A stretch of DNA of 64,000 nt from Mytilisepta virgata (GCA_028015205.1 CM051511.1:30186001-30250000), one strand, 5' to 3'; positions 42,513 to 54,465 are shown, counted from the first letter of the stretch. The notes: generated from the letters alone by a model not told the origin. Translations and numbers: made by a program.

Positions 42513-43985
42513 TTACTTCTTTTTAGATCGTTCAAACTCTTCAATTAACTCAAAATTAGACAACTCAGTATCTCTGACCCACTTCGTTTCCCCATTTCCA
42601 TATTGAACAAAGTAATATTTTTCTAATCTATTAGAATCATTTCTAGATCTCATTACATCAAGCACCTTCACTACCTCACCCTCACCTACGGTTTCTACTT
42701 CTAGACCTTCCTCCTCTAACTCTCTATCGTTTGGGTCAACAAACCTTTTCATACGATTCATATGTACAATCATTGTACTTTGTCTGTCCCCATTTAATTT
42801 TATTTTAAAATTAACATTTGACAGTTTTTCTAATATTTCGTATGGTCCATGCCAATTATGCATAAGCTTTTTCGAAAGTCCTGTTTTAGTACTAGGGGTA
42901 AATATCAACACTTTCTCACCGATTTGATAATCACTTTCAAAAGTCTTAGCATCATGATAATGTTTTTGTTTTTGCTGCGCACCTTGCAAGTTCTGTTTCA
43001 CAATAGTAAATGCTTCCTGAAGTCTTGTAACCATATCAGATTTATAGTCATCAACGGATGCATATGTAATCGTCGGCGGACACATCACTGCCTCGATCGG
43101 CAAGATCGGCTCACGTCCATGCATCAAGTAAAAAGGCGTTTCTTGAGTACTTTCATGAACACTTGTTCTGTATGCAAACATAAGATACGGAAGGAATTTA
43201 TCCCAGTCTCTCTGATGGCCACTGACATACATTGACAACATAGTCGTTAAAGTACCGTTAAAACGTTCTACTAGTCCATCTGTTTCAGGGTGATATGCAG
43301 TCGTAAATGTCTTTTTTGTGTTCATTAATTTACAAATTTCTAACATCAATTTCGAACGAAAGTTTTTACCATTGTCAGTCAATAGTACACGCGGGGCACC
43401 ATGTCTGCAAACTATCTCCTCTATAAATGCTTTAGCTGTAGTTTCCGCATCGGCACTGTTTACAGCTACAACCTCTGGCCATCTTGTTAAATAATCACTG
43501 AATACGAGAATGTATTTATTTCAATTATTAGTTGGTGGAAAAGGGCCCAACACATCAACGGCTACGCGATCGAAAGGTCCTGAAACAATCGGTAATGGGT
43601 TCAACGGAGCTTTTGGTCGATTTTTGGGCGTTGTCTTTGTAGCACAGTCCACACACGATTTACACCAAAATTCTACATCGGTATACATCCCTTTCCAATA
43701 AAATCGATCTTGCACTTTACTGTACATTTTATACACAGACAGATGTCCAGCTGTTACATCGTCATGACACGCGAATAGGACTTCATCAATTAAACTCCTG
43801 GGAACTGCTACTTGTTTCCTAATATTCTTTCGACGGCGGTGTGAACCAGGGACAAATAGGTGATAAAGTAATTTGTCATGCCCAATTTCGTAATCAGATG
43901 ATGAAATAACCGTCTCCCGAGCCTTTGACGATTGTTCCGGTAATTTACCATTTTCAATGTAATCAATAATAAGAGATCTCTTCTC
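42513..43985 (-). pseudogene. Integrase of gypsy element 2 with chromodomain-like C terminus
   Basis: One frame runs from about 43985 to 42513, broken only by TGA at 43518-43520. Zinc domain HHCC: CHDDVTAGH to CKSCVDC (about 43650-43775). Catalytic core: D in VDVLGPFPP (about 43550), D in LTDNGKNF (about 43375) and E in GLVERFNGTL (about 43255). A GPY/F module, HGPYEILEKL, lies at about 42830-42860. After an acidic linker comes VVKVLDVMRSRND, then YYFVQYGNGETKWVRD and ELIEEFERS (about 42520-42670). This follows the order of a chromodomain: V-x-I/V-L-D, a Y-x-V-x-Y/W strand, W-V, then a helix with LI-x-EF. Such tails can direct integration to chromatin marks in chromoviral elements (family knowledge); binding here is untested. 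Confidence 0.88.
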
Positions 43986-45988
43986 TGTAGCTCTATTAGT
44001 CGATTATCGTTAACTTCCTTTATAGGCGCGATTGGCGGTATCCTGGATAAGGTATCTGCGTTTTGGTGCTTACGACCGGCACGATGCTCAATTGTTAAAT
44101 CATATTCTTGAAGAGTTAGCGACCATCGAGCTAATCTTCCACTTACATCTTTTATGTTCATAAGCCACTTTAACGGATTGTGATCGGTTACAATTGTTAC
44201 CTTTCTTCCGTAAATGTATTGTCTGAAGTATTTCACGGCCCACACTATGGCTAAAGCCTCTTTTTCAATAACGGCATAGTTCTTCTCGTTTGGCTTCAAT
44301 TTTCTGCTGGCATAGGCTAACGTTCTCTCTCCTTCTGGTCCCTTTTGAGCAAGTACAATTCCTAGCCCGGTATCACACGCATCAGTGAATATAATAAACG
44401 GTAAATCAAATTCAGAATATTGTAGTATCGGATATGAGGTCAAGGCCTGCTTAAATAAGTCAAAAGTTCTTTCACATTCCTCTGTCCATACAAACAATGT
44501 ATCCTTACGCATTAGTTTATGCAATGGCTCTGCTTTACGCGCAAAATTGGCAATGAATTTCCGATAATATGATACCAAACCAATAAAGCTTCGTAGTTCA
44601 CTGACATTTTTGGGTCGTGGGAAGTTAGAAATTGCACTGACTTTTTCCCTATCTGGCGATATTCCGCTCGAGCTAACACAATGTCCAAGAAAGTTAACTT
44701 CTTCTTGTGCAAAGAAACATTTCTTTGCTTTAAGTTTCAATCCAGACCCTTCAAATCGTTTGAAAACTTGCTCAAGTCTCTCTAGATGAACATCAAAGCT
44801 ATCAGAATAAATGATGACGTCATCAATATATACAAGACACGAATTCCACAATAATCCAGATAATAGCATGTCCATAAGCCTTTGAAAAGTCGGTGCACTA
44901 TTACAAAGACCGAACGGCATAAAGTTGAATTCATAGTGACCTCCATAAAAGGAAAAGGCTGTTATTTCCTTGTGGACCTCTTTAACTGGTACTTGGTGAT
45001 AACCTTGACATAAATCCAAAACACTATAATATTTGGAACCATTAAGAGCATCAAGCATATCCTGTATCAACGGTATAGGATAAACATCTTTCTTCGTAAC
45101 ATCATTAACACGTCTGAAATCTACACATAGACGTAACGATCCATCCTTTTTCGGAACGAGAACTAATGGAGACGAATATGGACTATTCGACGGTCTAATA
45201 ATTCCACGTTCGCATAAATCCTTTATTTTGTTTTCAACTACACCTCTTTGGCTATACGGAATTCGATAAGGCCTTTGATGAAGTGGTTTTGAATCTCCAA
45301 TATCTATTGAATGCTCCACTAAGGAAGTAAATCCCAATTCATTATCACTAAATGCAAACACCCTTTTATATTTTTGTAACAATATTTGTAATTGCTCCTT
45401 TTCACCAGTTGACAAATTTTCATTGATATTGAATGACTGATTTTCACAAGTGATATTTGCATTGCATTCTATTCCTTCCAACGCATCACATTCATTTGCA
45501 CACAGGACATTTTCGCTTTCGAACATAACACTTTCATTTTGAAAATGAACACAATTATTTGCTAAATCTACACTACAGGAAAGGTCACTAAGAATATCTA
45601 ATCCAAGAATACATTCGTAAGAAAAATTACTAGCAACATTATATTCAAATTCACATGCATTTCCAATGCTGACTTTTACACTTGATTTACCAATAATTCC
45701 AATTTTATCACCAGATGCAGACGTTATACTAACATTACTGACCTTTGATATCTTTTCAATTCCAACAAAGCGTTCATTTACAATGCTCACAGTCGAGCCT
45801 GTGTCGACTAACATCAAAACACTTTTATCATTAATCAACCCTCTAATTTTGGCGACACAAAATTTAGGGTTTAGTGCACATGAAATAACATTTTCCTCAA
45901 TAACTTCACTTGAAACATCCTTGGCGGCACAAGAATTTTCATTTCCATTTTTCACTTTCGGAACATAGATCTTCGCGATAGAAGACAT
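43986..45988 (-). pseudogene. pol: Protease, RT and RNase H of gypsy element 2
   Basis: The frame is open from above 46050, overlapping the end of gag in the -1 frame, to about 43985, where a one-base shift takes it out of the integrase frame. Motifs in order: protease LVDTGSTVSIV (D codon at 45803-45805), and ECILGLDIL. RT blocks follow: SPYSSPLVLVPKKDGSLRLC, LDLCQGYHQVPV and the catalytic YIDD at 44819-44830. RNase H: FTDACDTGLGIVLAQ, VIEKEALAIVWAVKYF, VTDHNPLKWLM, and RKHQNADTLSR. All polymerase residues I can check are present, so this half looks functional apart from the downstream break. Confidence 0.92.
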
Positions 45989-46053
45989 TCCGCATTTTTC
46001 AGGAGGTTTGCTAATATATCCTGCTGCCTTTCCTCCTGCTAAGGAAGCAGCTT

Positions 46054-46953
46054 TTAGTTTTCCGACCCGTTTAATCCCTTTTCTTCACAGCTTCTCTCAA
46101 TGTGTCCCACCTTCATACAGAAGTTACAAATCGGTCTTCCATCCGTTGTTCGGAGATTTCGGTTGTTTATATATCCACGTCCGCGCCCGAATCCTCTTTG
46201 CTGAAATCTTCCCCTGTTATACATTTGTCCACTGTCCACTTTGAAAGCAAGAACTTGCATTTGTTCACTCAAATTTTTGATCGTATTTTCTAAAGAGTTT
46301 TCATTCATTGAACATACCATATGTCTGTCTTTGTTGGTTAAACTGTTGTTACATTCTTCTCGCTTAGCCGATCGAAAGGCTTCCTCAAATGTCGACGGAT
46401 TCGACAACATTACAAATCTTTTAATGTCAGGTTTTAATCCCTGCACGAAATGTTCTTTTATTAAAACATCTTTTTGTTGCCTTTTCATGTCAGCATATGC
46501 GCGAATCGCAAGTTTGTTAATTTCTGACGCAAAGTCTTCAACTGATTGATTTTCACGTTGTCTCGCCTGGAAAAGGTTACTCACTCAATATAAGGATTGT
46601 AATTCTTTTGGCATAAATCTGTCTCGGAGTGCCCTACAAATGTCGTTATATGAGTATTTCTCAGCATCGTCCAACGATTCAAAAAGTTCTGCCGCTCGAT
46701 CTCTTAGGAAGGCTGGTAATGTTGCTGTTTTTCTTTCTTCTTCCCATCCATTAGCTATTGAAATTCTTTCAAAATTTTTCAGCCAACTGTCGATGTCTTC
46801 CTCTAAATTTCCATAAAAAATCGTTGGTTTCACTACATCTTTTACATGTTTTACTGGTGTCGGTAATTTGAAAAAGTTGTTTAAATCATCATCGTCCTCT
46901 CCCGAACGGGCTTTTCTACTGCTTCTTTTTTTCGGAGGCATTTTGTTCAGCAC
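46054..46953 (-). pseudogene. gag: Gag of gypsy element 2, interrupted by one TGA
   Basis: It starts MLNKMPPKKRSSRKA and continues through a capsid-like segment (TIFYGNLEEDIDSWLKNFER, DRAAELFESLDD). TGA near 46587-46585 interrupts it before VSNLFQARQRENQSVEDF, and it continues in the same frame to 46054. One CCHC knuckle, CNFCMKVGHIERSC, lies near the end after an RG-rich stretch (GRFQQRGFGRGRGY). A CGA-to-TGA change would explain the stop (inference). Confidence 0.9.
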
Positions 46954-46992
46954 ACTTAATTGTAAAATCCAATTATATTATAATATGTCCCA

Positions 46993-47004
46993 CCGCTGCC
47001 ACCA
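46993..47004 (-). promoter_or_regulatory. Primer binding site of gypsy element 2
   Basis: The minus strand reads TGGTGGCAGCGG six bases after the 5' LTR, the expected position and TGG start. I do not assign the primer tRNA. Confidence 0.6.
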
Positions 47005-47010
47005 TAAATA

Positions 47011-47438
47011 TGTGACCGAGTTCATCCTGGGCACTGGTTTTTTTAACCATAGTTCAGATATATACACATTTATTATATACAAGTCTTTATCTGCAGTTAC
47101 AATATTATTTACACATTTACTAATTTAATGCACATCCATACACAATAAAAGTTCATTCTCAACTAAATTTCAGCACTAAGTTTCTCACGATCGCCACCAA
47201 ATATTCCTATCATTCACTCTCTGACATTTTATAAACATTTCAAGTAATAAAAGCCATAGACATAGCTAAAGTCAGGAGAAACAAAAATACAGCTGTGTCA
47301 TAAATAATCTAAACTGTCCTAAACATGTTATCACTGTTAATTGATAAGACATAGATAAATATAATTTGACGGTAATTATTATTACTGATAGAGATCAAAA
47401 GGGTGATAAAATAAATAGCAAATTAAACTGTTTTCACA
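47011..47438 (-). repeat. 5' LTR of gypsy element 2
   Basis: 428 bp. Followed on its outer side by TTAT (47439-47442), the target duplication also found at 41951-41954. Confidence 0.95.
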
Positions 47439-47442
47439 TTAT

Positions 47443-48759
47443 AATAACATTAGACATTTTATATATAATCAACACAAATTGTTTTTAAGACATTCAGTCA
47501 TTACAATTATTAATTTAGGATCTGAAATTGTATTCCATTATAACATATTGTTTAATTTAAATACCGTTTAGTTATTTAAAAAGTATGACTTTCTAATTAT
47601 ATGACAATCAATTCTTCTTTTATCAAATTAAACAACTCATGCAGGTTCTTTACTTGTAGATTTCAGAAATTCTAAATGCTGATGTAAGTTAAATTATAGC
47701 TTTCAAATTGACAGGCAATCTGTATCGAGATAAATTCTGCCAATATAGGCACACCTCCAAAGGAGTTGAACACACATAAAATCCTTCCCCACACAATATG
47801 ATAATACGCAATGAATGTCTAATCCAATTATAAATACTTAGTAATATATCAATAAAAATGACTTCTGTACCGCCACCGTTATGTACAGTTAATATTTGAT
47901 TTGACAATAATAGATAAAATTTATCTTTAATTTTAATCTGTATGCACCCATATAATAACCAAAATTTATTATTGGTTGATAACCATAATAATTAATTTTA
48001 AAGGACAAGATGTGTCAGCAGGTGTCAAATAAACATCCTGTAAAAAGTTGTAAAACAACAGGTGGCTGGTAAGGTGATCATGATACATGTATTTGTAATG
48101 TATTTCACTGTGTGTACATGACTGAAGCTATTAAAACAGCTCCTTAAATAAGAAATATTGATGAGCCCATATCAGTAATTGTTTAGGAGTATATTATATT
48201 ATAAAAAAATAAGTAGTTCAGGCTTATTCTTATATGTTAATAAATAATTCTACCATCAATGCATAGATCTTTAAAGAAAGATATCTTTTACCAAATGAAA
48301 GAATATCAAACATAAAAAAATGAAAAAATAATACTAAATTTAAAGAATTTATCATAAAAAGGTGAAAATTCAAAACATTAAGGAATAGTTTTCTCTTTCA
48401 TCTTTTTAAAAAAAAAATGTTTTACTTGGTGAGAAACAGTGAAAAAAGTGTTAACCCTCCCTTGAAATTTTCTTGTGTGCATTTACGGACTGTATAAATG
48501 GATCAAATCCATTCAGCCCCTTACTTTATAAAAAAATGTGTATCAAATAAATAAATAAATAAATAAGACATTAAAATAAAGACAATCAAAGGCATTTTTA
48601 TATGACAGATAAATTGTTATTTCTATTATAAAATGCGATATAAAATTTATCTGCATAATACCTTTCAAAAATATGGATATATTTATCAATTCATTCAATA
48701 TTTTTTTATTAATCAAAATCAATGGATTATCATTCATCACTGACATATATTAATAAACA
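47443..48759. other. No recognised gene
   Basis: AT-rich sequence with a short AAAT repeat near 48545-48567. Frames at 47689-47907 and 48543-48746 (minus) are unrecognised. Confidence 0.45.
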
Positions 48760-49531
48760 GCTGCGCCACGAGCGCATGATACACCCGTCACCTTGTGAAA
48801 AAAACATAACAAATGTTTTTGGAATCCCCCTTTATTTAGTGGAGCTGCTGGTGGGATGTATATGGAAACCCGGCAAAACATAAGCGTGTAAACTTTTAAG
48901 CAATAGAGATGCGGCGCAAAATGTGACAAAAAACGACTATCTTTTTTACCAAAAAGCTCAATAAAAATTTTTTTACCAAAAAACTCAATAAAAATTCAAT
49001 AACTCAAAAATAAAATAAAGAATCATCATGAAAAAGTATACAGATCGTCAGATTAATATAACTAACAAGTGTGTAAAGTTTTATGCAATAATCATAAATT
49101 GTTTTTGAGATACGGCGCAACATGTGAAAACCCTCCTTTTTTTAACAAAAAATCTCAATAACTCTAAAATGAAGTTTTGAATCATCACCAAAAAGTATAC
49201 AGAACTTTAGATTAATATAACTAAAAAGTGTGTAAAGTTTTAAGCAATAATCATACATCGTTTTTGAGATACGGCATGACATGTGAAAAAAAACACACCC
49301 CTGTTTTAGTTACAAAGTCCCGTAACTTAAAAAGTTTTAATCTTATTTTCACCAAAAAGTATACAGATCATTTGACCATCATAAGAAACAACTATGTTAA
49401 GTTTTATGAAATTTAGATAAGTTGTTCTCAAGTTATGGTGCGACATGTTTACGATGGACAGACGGACAGACGGACGCCGGACATTTGTATACCATATATA
49501 ATACGTACCGTCAAAATTTTGATGGGTGTAT
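48760..49531 (+). mobile_element. HINE-like element, family E
   Basis: The left end has a stem-loop TGCGC-CACGA-GCGCA (48762-48776) followed by ATACACCCGTCA (48779-48790). The right end is TGATGGGTGTAT (49520-49531) followed by an A run; the two are 12-bp inverted repeats with one mismatch. The right end lies in an imperfect palindrome centred on CAAAATTTTG, as in family C. A GGACAGACGGACAGACGGAC microsatellite sits at about 49456-49476. Core units are anchored by AAAAGTATACAGA at about 49032, 49191 and 49354, so the period is 158-163 bp. Non-coding. Confidence 0.83.
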
Positions 49532-50744
49532 AAAAAGTTAATGAAATCTTATTAGTTAAAAATTCCTAAATTACGCCTCTTGTGTAATGCGATTAAGTTT
49601 ATCTACATAACGCGAGATACTTTCACACCTCCTGCTATTTATATGCTGCAGCTGGACACTGTCATAACACTCATATTTTATAAAACATATTAATTTCAGT
49701 GTCATAAAGTTAAAGGTCAAATACATATGAAATAGGTTACTTATTATTTGTATATTTTCTAAGTAATCTAAGATAAATAAGTTTTCTCCATTCGTTTATT
49801 TTATTTCATATTAACAGATTATTTTGTCAATTAAATTAATTTGAATCTTAACACCCAAAAAGTTAAATAGATCACCTCATGATGTTTGATTGAACGAAAT
49901 AATATGTCTGTGACAACATGTAAAACGCTGATGCAGTCATTATCAGTCTATCACAACCCAGGTAAATAGCTGGATTTTGCATTGTACCAACTAAAAAAAC
50001 GTTTTAACAGTTAAAAAATCGACTGCAGACACGAACAAAATGCATCTGTTACAACTTTAAAAGGGTGTCACAAATAAATGTCTACTGACCCAACACTAGA
50101 AAAGGTTGAGGCAGTCATATTTCAACCATAGCAGCAAATATTTTGTCTGATACAACATATGTAGTCATTTGTAACTATTGTTGCAGTCATTTACAGTCAA
50201 AACATGTCCTTTGCAGTTAAAAAACGACTGACATTGGTCTTTTCAGTCATTTGTTCTGTCAGCAGCGTAATGAGTATTTTTGTTTCATTCAAGTGTACTT
50301 GTAAACTGTAGGAAATTTTCAATTCCTAAACTTCGCCGTACACAGCAATGGAAAATCAATATTTTGCTATTGGAAAAACCCAAAGATTAATTAAATGAGA
50401 AAATCTTTATGGTTTGCACAACTACACATTGTATGCAACAATTTTGTAAAGTTTATTTAATTCTCCAACGTTTGAACATTTCAGGCATTAATCACAATTG
50501 ATTGCCGTAAATTGATTATATGGGCACTTCATGTGCTTCAAAATTGGTACCATGGAATATTTACACAAAATAGGTAACCTCAATTGACAATTTGAGATAA
50601 TTAGTTAAAATCCTGAGAAATCATACTCCTTACATATTTTCAATATATCAAAAGACATTCTGCAAAGTTTCAATGATGGGAGTAAAATCTGAAGCAGAAA
50701 TTGATTAAACAAAGTACAATTCATAGATGATTTTTTTCTAAAAA
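49532..50744. other. No gene; cluster of CAGTCA words
   Basis: Between 49930 and 50260 the word CAGTCA, or its complement TGACTG, occurs about eight times, often as GCAGTCAT. No open frame or element ends are seen. It could be a degenerate repeat or a cluster of binding-site-like words. Confidence 0.4.
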
Positions 50745-52112
50745 CTAGAGGCTCTCAAGAGCCTGTATCGCTCACCTGGATTTAACTTTTCACCTTGAGC
50801 AGACCTAAAAATTTAAGTGTTGCAGTCAATTTGGCTGGTTTTTCTATAGGATTCTATGTTAAACTAATTTCAGCTGTGGCAGTCACCTTGGTTTAGTCCA
50901 GGTCAACGGATACATTTCTAAAAGAGAACCATCTAAGGACCATTCCTGCTAAGTCTTGTCCCAACTGGCTAAGCAGTTTCAGACAAGAAGATTTTTAAAT
51001 GAATTTTCCTATAGGGTCCAATATTTAACAAAGTTTGGTGTGGCAGCCATCTTGGTTGACAATCCGGGTGATCGGACATATTTCTGAAAGAGGACCTCCT
51101 AAGGACAAAAGTTTGGCTCCAATATGTCAAGTGGTTTCAGACAAGAAGATTTTTCAATGAATTTTCCTATGGGGCCCTATGTTAAACTAAGTTCGGGTGT
51201 GGCGGCCATCTTGGTTGACAGTCTGGGTCATCGCACAAAATTCTGAAAGAGTACTATCTAAGGACCATTGCTGCCAAGTCTAATTCTAATTGGCTTAGTG
51301 GTTTCAGACGAGATGATTTTTGAGTGAATTTCTCATAGGGTCCTATGTTAAAAGTTCTGCTGTGGCGGCCATCTTGGTTCACAGCGCTAGTCCACGAAAT
51401 CAGACACATTTCTGACAAGGACCTCCTAAGGACCAATGCCGCCAAGTCTGGCTCCAATATGTCAAGTGGTTTCAGACAAGGAGATTTTTCAATGAATTTT
51501 TCCATAGGGCCCTATGTTAAACTAAGTTCGGGTGTGGTGGCCATCTTGGTTGACAGTCTGGGTCATCGCACAAAATTCTGAAAGAGGACCATCTAAGGAC
51601 CATTGCTACCAAGTCTTATTCTAATTGGCTTAGTGGTTTCAGACGAGAAGATTTTTGAGTGATTTTCCCATAGGGTCCTATGTTAAACTAAGTTCTGCTG
51701 TGGCGGCAATCTTGGTTCACAGTCCCCGAAATCAGACATATTTCTGAAAAAGGACCTCCTAAGCACCAATGCCGCCAAGTCTGGCTCCAATATGTCAAGT
51801 GGTTTCAGACAAAGAGATTTTTCAATGAATTTTTCCATAGGGCCCTATGTTAAACTAAGTTCGGGTGTGGTGGCCATCTTGGTTGACAGTCTGGGTCATC
51901 GCACAAAATTCTGAAAGAGGACCATCTAAGGACCATTGCTTCCAAGTTTTATTCTTATTGGCTTAGTGGTTTCAGACGAGAAGACTTTTGAGTGAATTTC
52001 CCATAGGGTCCTATGTTAAACTAAGTTCTGCTGTAGTGGCCATCTTGGTTCACAGTCCACGAAATCAGATATATCTCTGTAAGAGGACCAATTAAGGACC
52101 ATTGCTGCCAAG
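50745..52112 (+). mobile_element. HINE-like element, family A, left part of the copy split by a LINE
   Basis: It starts with the head CTAGAGGCTCTCAAGAGCCT and CGCTCACCTGG. Core units of 164-169 bp are anchored by GGTTTCAGAC at about 50967, 51131, 51300, 51468, 51637, 51802 and 51970. At CTGCCAAG (52105-52112) the core stops and LINE sequence begins; the core resumes at GTCTGG (61888). Repeats of CGGCCATCTTGGTT characterise this subfamily. Non-coding. Confidence 0.85.
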
Positions 52113-52426
52113 GTTAAGATGGCCGCCGAGACAATCAGTAGCTGAAATCAGCTCTGCAGTTTTTGACAGTTTTCAGTGGATTTAGCAGTAGTTGTATGCC
52201 TAAAGTTGTATGGAAATTCTCAGGACACTACCAGCTACCTAATGATAAAAATTTTTGTTGGAATATGTGTCATGTAAAAAAAGTGATTTTTTGAAGGCTT
52301 TTCTCTTTGTGTATAAACTATATTTTTGAGAACTACTCACAACTCACACATTGGACTTGTGTATATATTAAGGTTTGGTTTACCTTGTATAACTGCTGGA
52401 ACACTGTTCATATATATTTAAGAATA

Positions 52427-53353
52427 ATGTCTGATAAAAAACAAGGGACTGTACAAACATTGCTTGCAGCAAGAAAATCAAACAAAACAACTTCTGAAAA
52501 ACCAGCTAAAGAAGCTAAACGAACTCATTCAGATGTATCAGTAGACTCTAGTTTAGATTTGGGATTAATCCAGAATGATTTGGAAATGATAAAAGGTAGC
52601 CTTCAGGGCATAGTTAAAAGACCTGACCTTGATGAGGCACTTAACAACTTAGTGAAGGTTAAAGATTTAGAAAATATAGTGACAAACATTGTAACAAAAC
52701 TCATCAATTGTATGAAAGAAGAAATAGAACAAAAAATTGATATGAAATTCAGAGAGAAAACTGGCAAACAACAAAAAGCAATTGAGGATCTTTATCAAGA
52801 TAATGAGCATTTACGTGAACTCCTTGCTCAGCAAAGGAAAACCATATCAGATCTTCAGCAGTCTGTTTCAGATAATGACACTAGGTCAAAAGAAGCATTA
52901 AGGATTGGAAATTATAATGAACAGTACTCCCGCAAGTTTAACATGAAGATAATGAATTATCCAGAAAAGAAGGATGAGGATGTTAAAGCGGATTTTATTG
53001 ATAAAATAGCTAAAGAAAAACTCAGTCTCACTCTGAAGCCTTCAGAAGTACAAGCTATTCACAGGATAAGGGGAAAAGAAGGTGAACCATCACCCATACT
53101 TGTCAAATTTATAAACTCTGAGGTAAAATCTAGGGTTATGAGACAGAAAAAAAATCTTTCACCTGAAACTACATTCAGACTTGTAGATGATGTAACAAAA
53201 TACAACATGGGACTAATAACACAGTTGAGAAATTCCAAAAAGTTTGAAAGTGTGTGGTACTTTAATTGTGCTGTTTATGCTAAATCTCATTCAGGAACAA
53301 AGTTAAGATTTGATATTAATGAAGATATTGAAAAAAAACTTGGTAAATTGTAA
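52427..53353 (+). CDS. LINE ORF1 protein, RNA-binding chaperone-like
   Basis: 308 codons, intact, starting MSDKKQGTVQTLLAA. It opens with a basic region, then a long predicted coiled coil (about residues 45-165, heptad-like with KDLENIVTNIVTKL and NEHLRELLAQQRKTISDLQQ). An RRM-like segment beginning RKFNMKIMNYPEKKDED (about 178-194) and a C-terminal domain with VQAIHRIRGK and PILVKFINSEVKSRV follow. This is the layout of L1 ORF1p, a trimeric RNA-binding protein that coats the LINE RNA. The upstream in-frame extension from 52307 is probably not used, since the second ATG gives the family-like start. Confidence 0.88.
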   Translation: MSDKKQGTVQTLLAARKSNKTTSEKPAKEAKRTHSDVSVDSSLDLGLIQNDLEMIKGSLQGIVKRPDLDEALNNLVKVKDLENIVTNIVTKLINCMKEEIEQKIDMKFREKTGKQQKAIEDLYQDNEHLRELLAQQRKTISDLQQSVSDNDTRSKEALRIGNYNEQYSRKFNMKIMNYPEKKDEDVKADFIDKIAKEKLSLTLKPSEVQAIHRIRGKEGEPSPILVKFINSEVKSRVMRQKKNLSPETTFRLVDDVTKYNMGLITQLRNSKKFESVWYFNCAVYAKSHSGTKLRFDINEDIEKKLGKL

Positions 53354-53892
53354 GTTTAACTGTACCTGTGCATATTTTTGTTTCTGTGGTGTTCTGAAAG
53401 AATTTTTATTGGATTTGATGAGTTGAAAGGATATTTTTCTTTCTACAACTGTGAGTTTAATCTAGTATATATATCTTATTAGATTAATACATTGAAACTA
53501 TATTATATAATATCTAGAATGTAGTTAGGGCCCTGTCCCAAGTCCCCCCCCCCCTTATTATGATCAAATAATACACATAATACACCAATATAATGTGCAT
53601 GCTTGAAAGAAATTGTTGTTGGTGTATGAAAATTACTAAATTGCTTAAATTGCTATTGTGAATTTACAAGATTTTTTTTTTTACCCTTTCTTCAAATTAT
53701 TATAAAAGGGGTACAACTGCGATGTACAAATTTTCTTGATAACTGTTTTAAACAAATGTCAAATTACTGCAAAAAATTTGAAATGTCTATGAGTGTAACA
53801 TGTCATCTTATGTGCGAAAGTGTGAGAGAGTGGACTTGTGAATATATTTGTGTAGACTTGCTCTTTTTGATTCGTATAACAACAGAAATCAC
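53354..53892 (+). other. Spacer between ORF1 and ORF2 of the LINE
   Basis: 539 bp without coding similarity, containing a run of 12 C (about 53545-53556). Unusually long for an L1-like inter-ORF region, so it may include sequence specific to this family. Confidence 0.5.
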
Positions 53893-54465
53893 ATGATGAG
53901 TAATGAAATAAAAATACTATCAATGAATGTAAGGGGCATTTTTTCCAATAAGAAAAAGCGTATTGATGTTTTTAGTTGGGTTAAAAGTAAAAATATTGCT
54001 ATTGCTTGCCTTCAAGAAACACATAGTATTAAGGAGGTAGAAAAACTATGGGAAAATGAGTCTGGATTTACTATATATTTCAGTCACTGTAGTAGCAAAA
54101 GTGCAGGTGTTAGTATTTTGCTAAACAATAATTTAGACTTTAATGTACATGATACTATTATAGATTGTAATGGTAGATATATTGTAATGGATATAACCTT
54201 ACAACAACAACGATTAACTTTAGTATGTTTGTATGGTTATAATACAGATGAACCAAATTTATTTATGGGAATAATGGAGAAATTAAAATTGTTTAAAAAT
54301 GCTAGTACCATTTTATGTGGGGATTTTAATTTTGTGCAGGATAAATCTCTGGATACTTACAACATTTTTCATGACAGACATCCAAAATCACGACAAAAGG
54401 TATTTGAGATTATTGAGAATTTTGACTTGGTAGATCCTTGGAGGATTTGTTACCCAAATGAAAAA
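53893..54465 (+). pseudogene. LINE ORF2, block 1: endonuclease N-terminal part
   Basis: It starts MMSNEIKILSMNVRGIF and shows the APE-type endonuclease residues N in SMNVRG, E in CLQETH (about 54010), the Y/LYGYN strand and D/N in CGDFNFVQD (about 54316-54340). The block ends PNEK at the A run 54461-54465, where the family A element is inserted. Reading on through the insertion gives a false tail to 54525. The endonuclease nicks target DNA to prime reverse transcription. Confidence 0.9.

Larger units (their letters stand above)
41955..47438 (-). mobile_element. Ty3/gypsy LTR retrotransposon 2 with chromodomain-like integrase, defective
   Basis: Two 428-bp LTRs (41955-42382, 47011-47438) start TGTGAC and end TTTCACA on the plus strand. 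Only two differences were seen by eye (TGTGACTGAG/TGTGACCGAG and TTTATATGCA/TTTATCTGCA). A 4-bp duplication TTAT flanks the element (41951-41954, 47439-47442). The coding order on the minus strand is gag, protease, RT, RNase H, integrase, chromodomain-like tail. No env-like gene. Lesions are one in-frame TGA in gag, one frame break between RNase H and integrase, and one in-frame TGA in integrase. Confidence 0.95.

Noticed and set aside
43808..43985. C-terminal 60 residues of the long gypsy 2 pol frame
   Set aside because: Out-of-frame tail after the one-base shift; the true integrase start continues in the neighbouring frame.
46868..47128. 86-codon plus-strand frame
   Set aside because: Antisense to gag and extends into the LTR; the same peptide occurs in the other LTR copy (41955 onwards).
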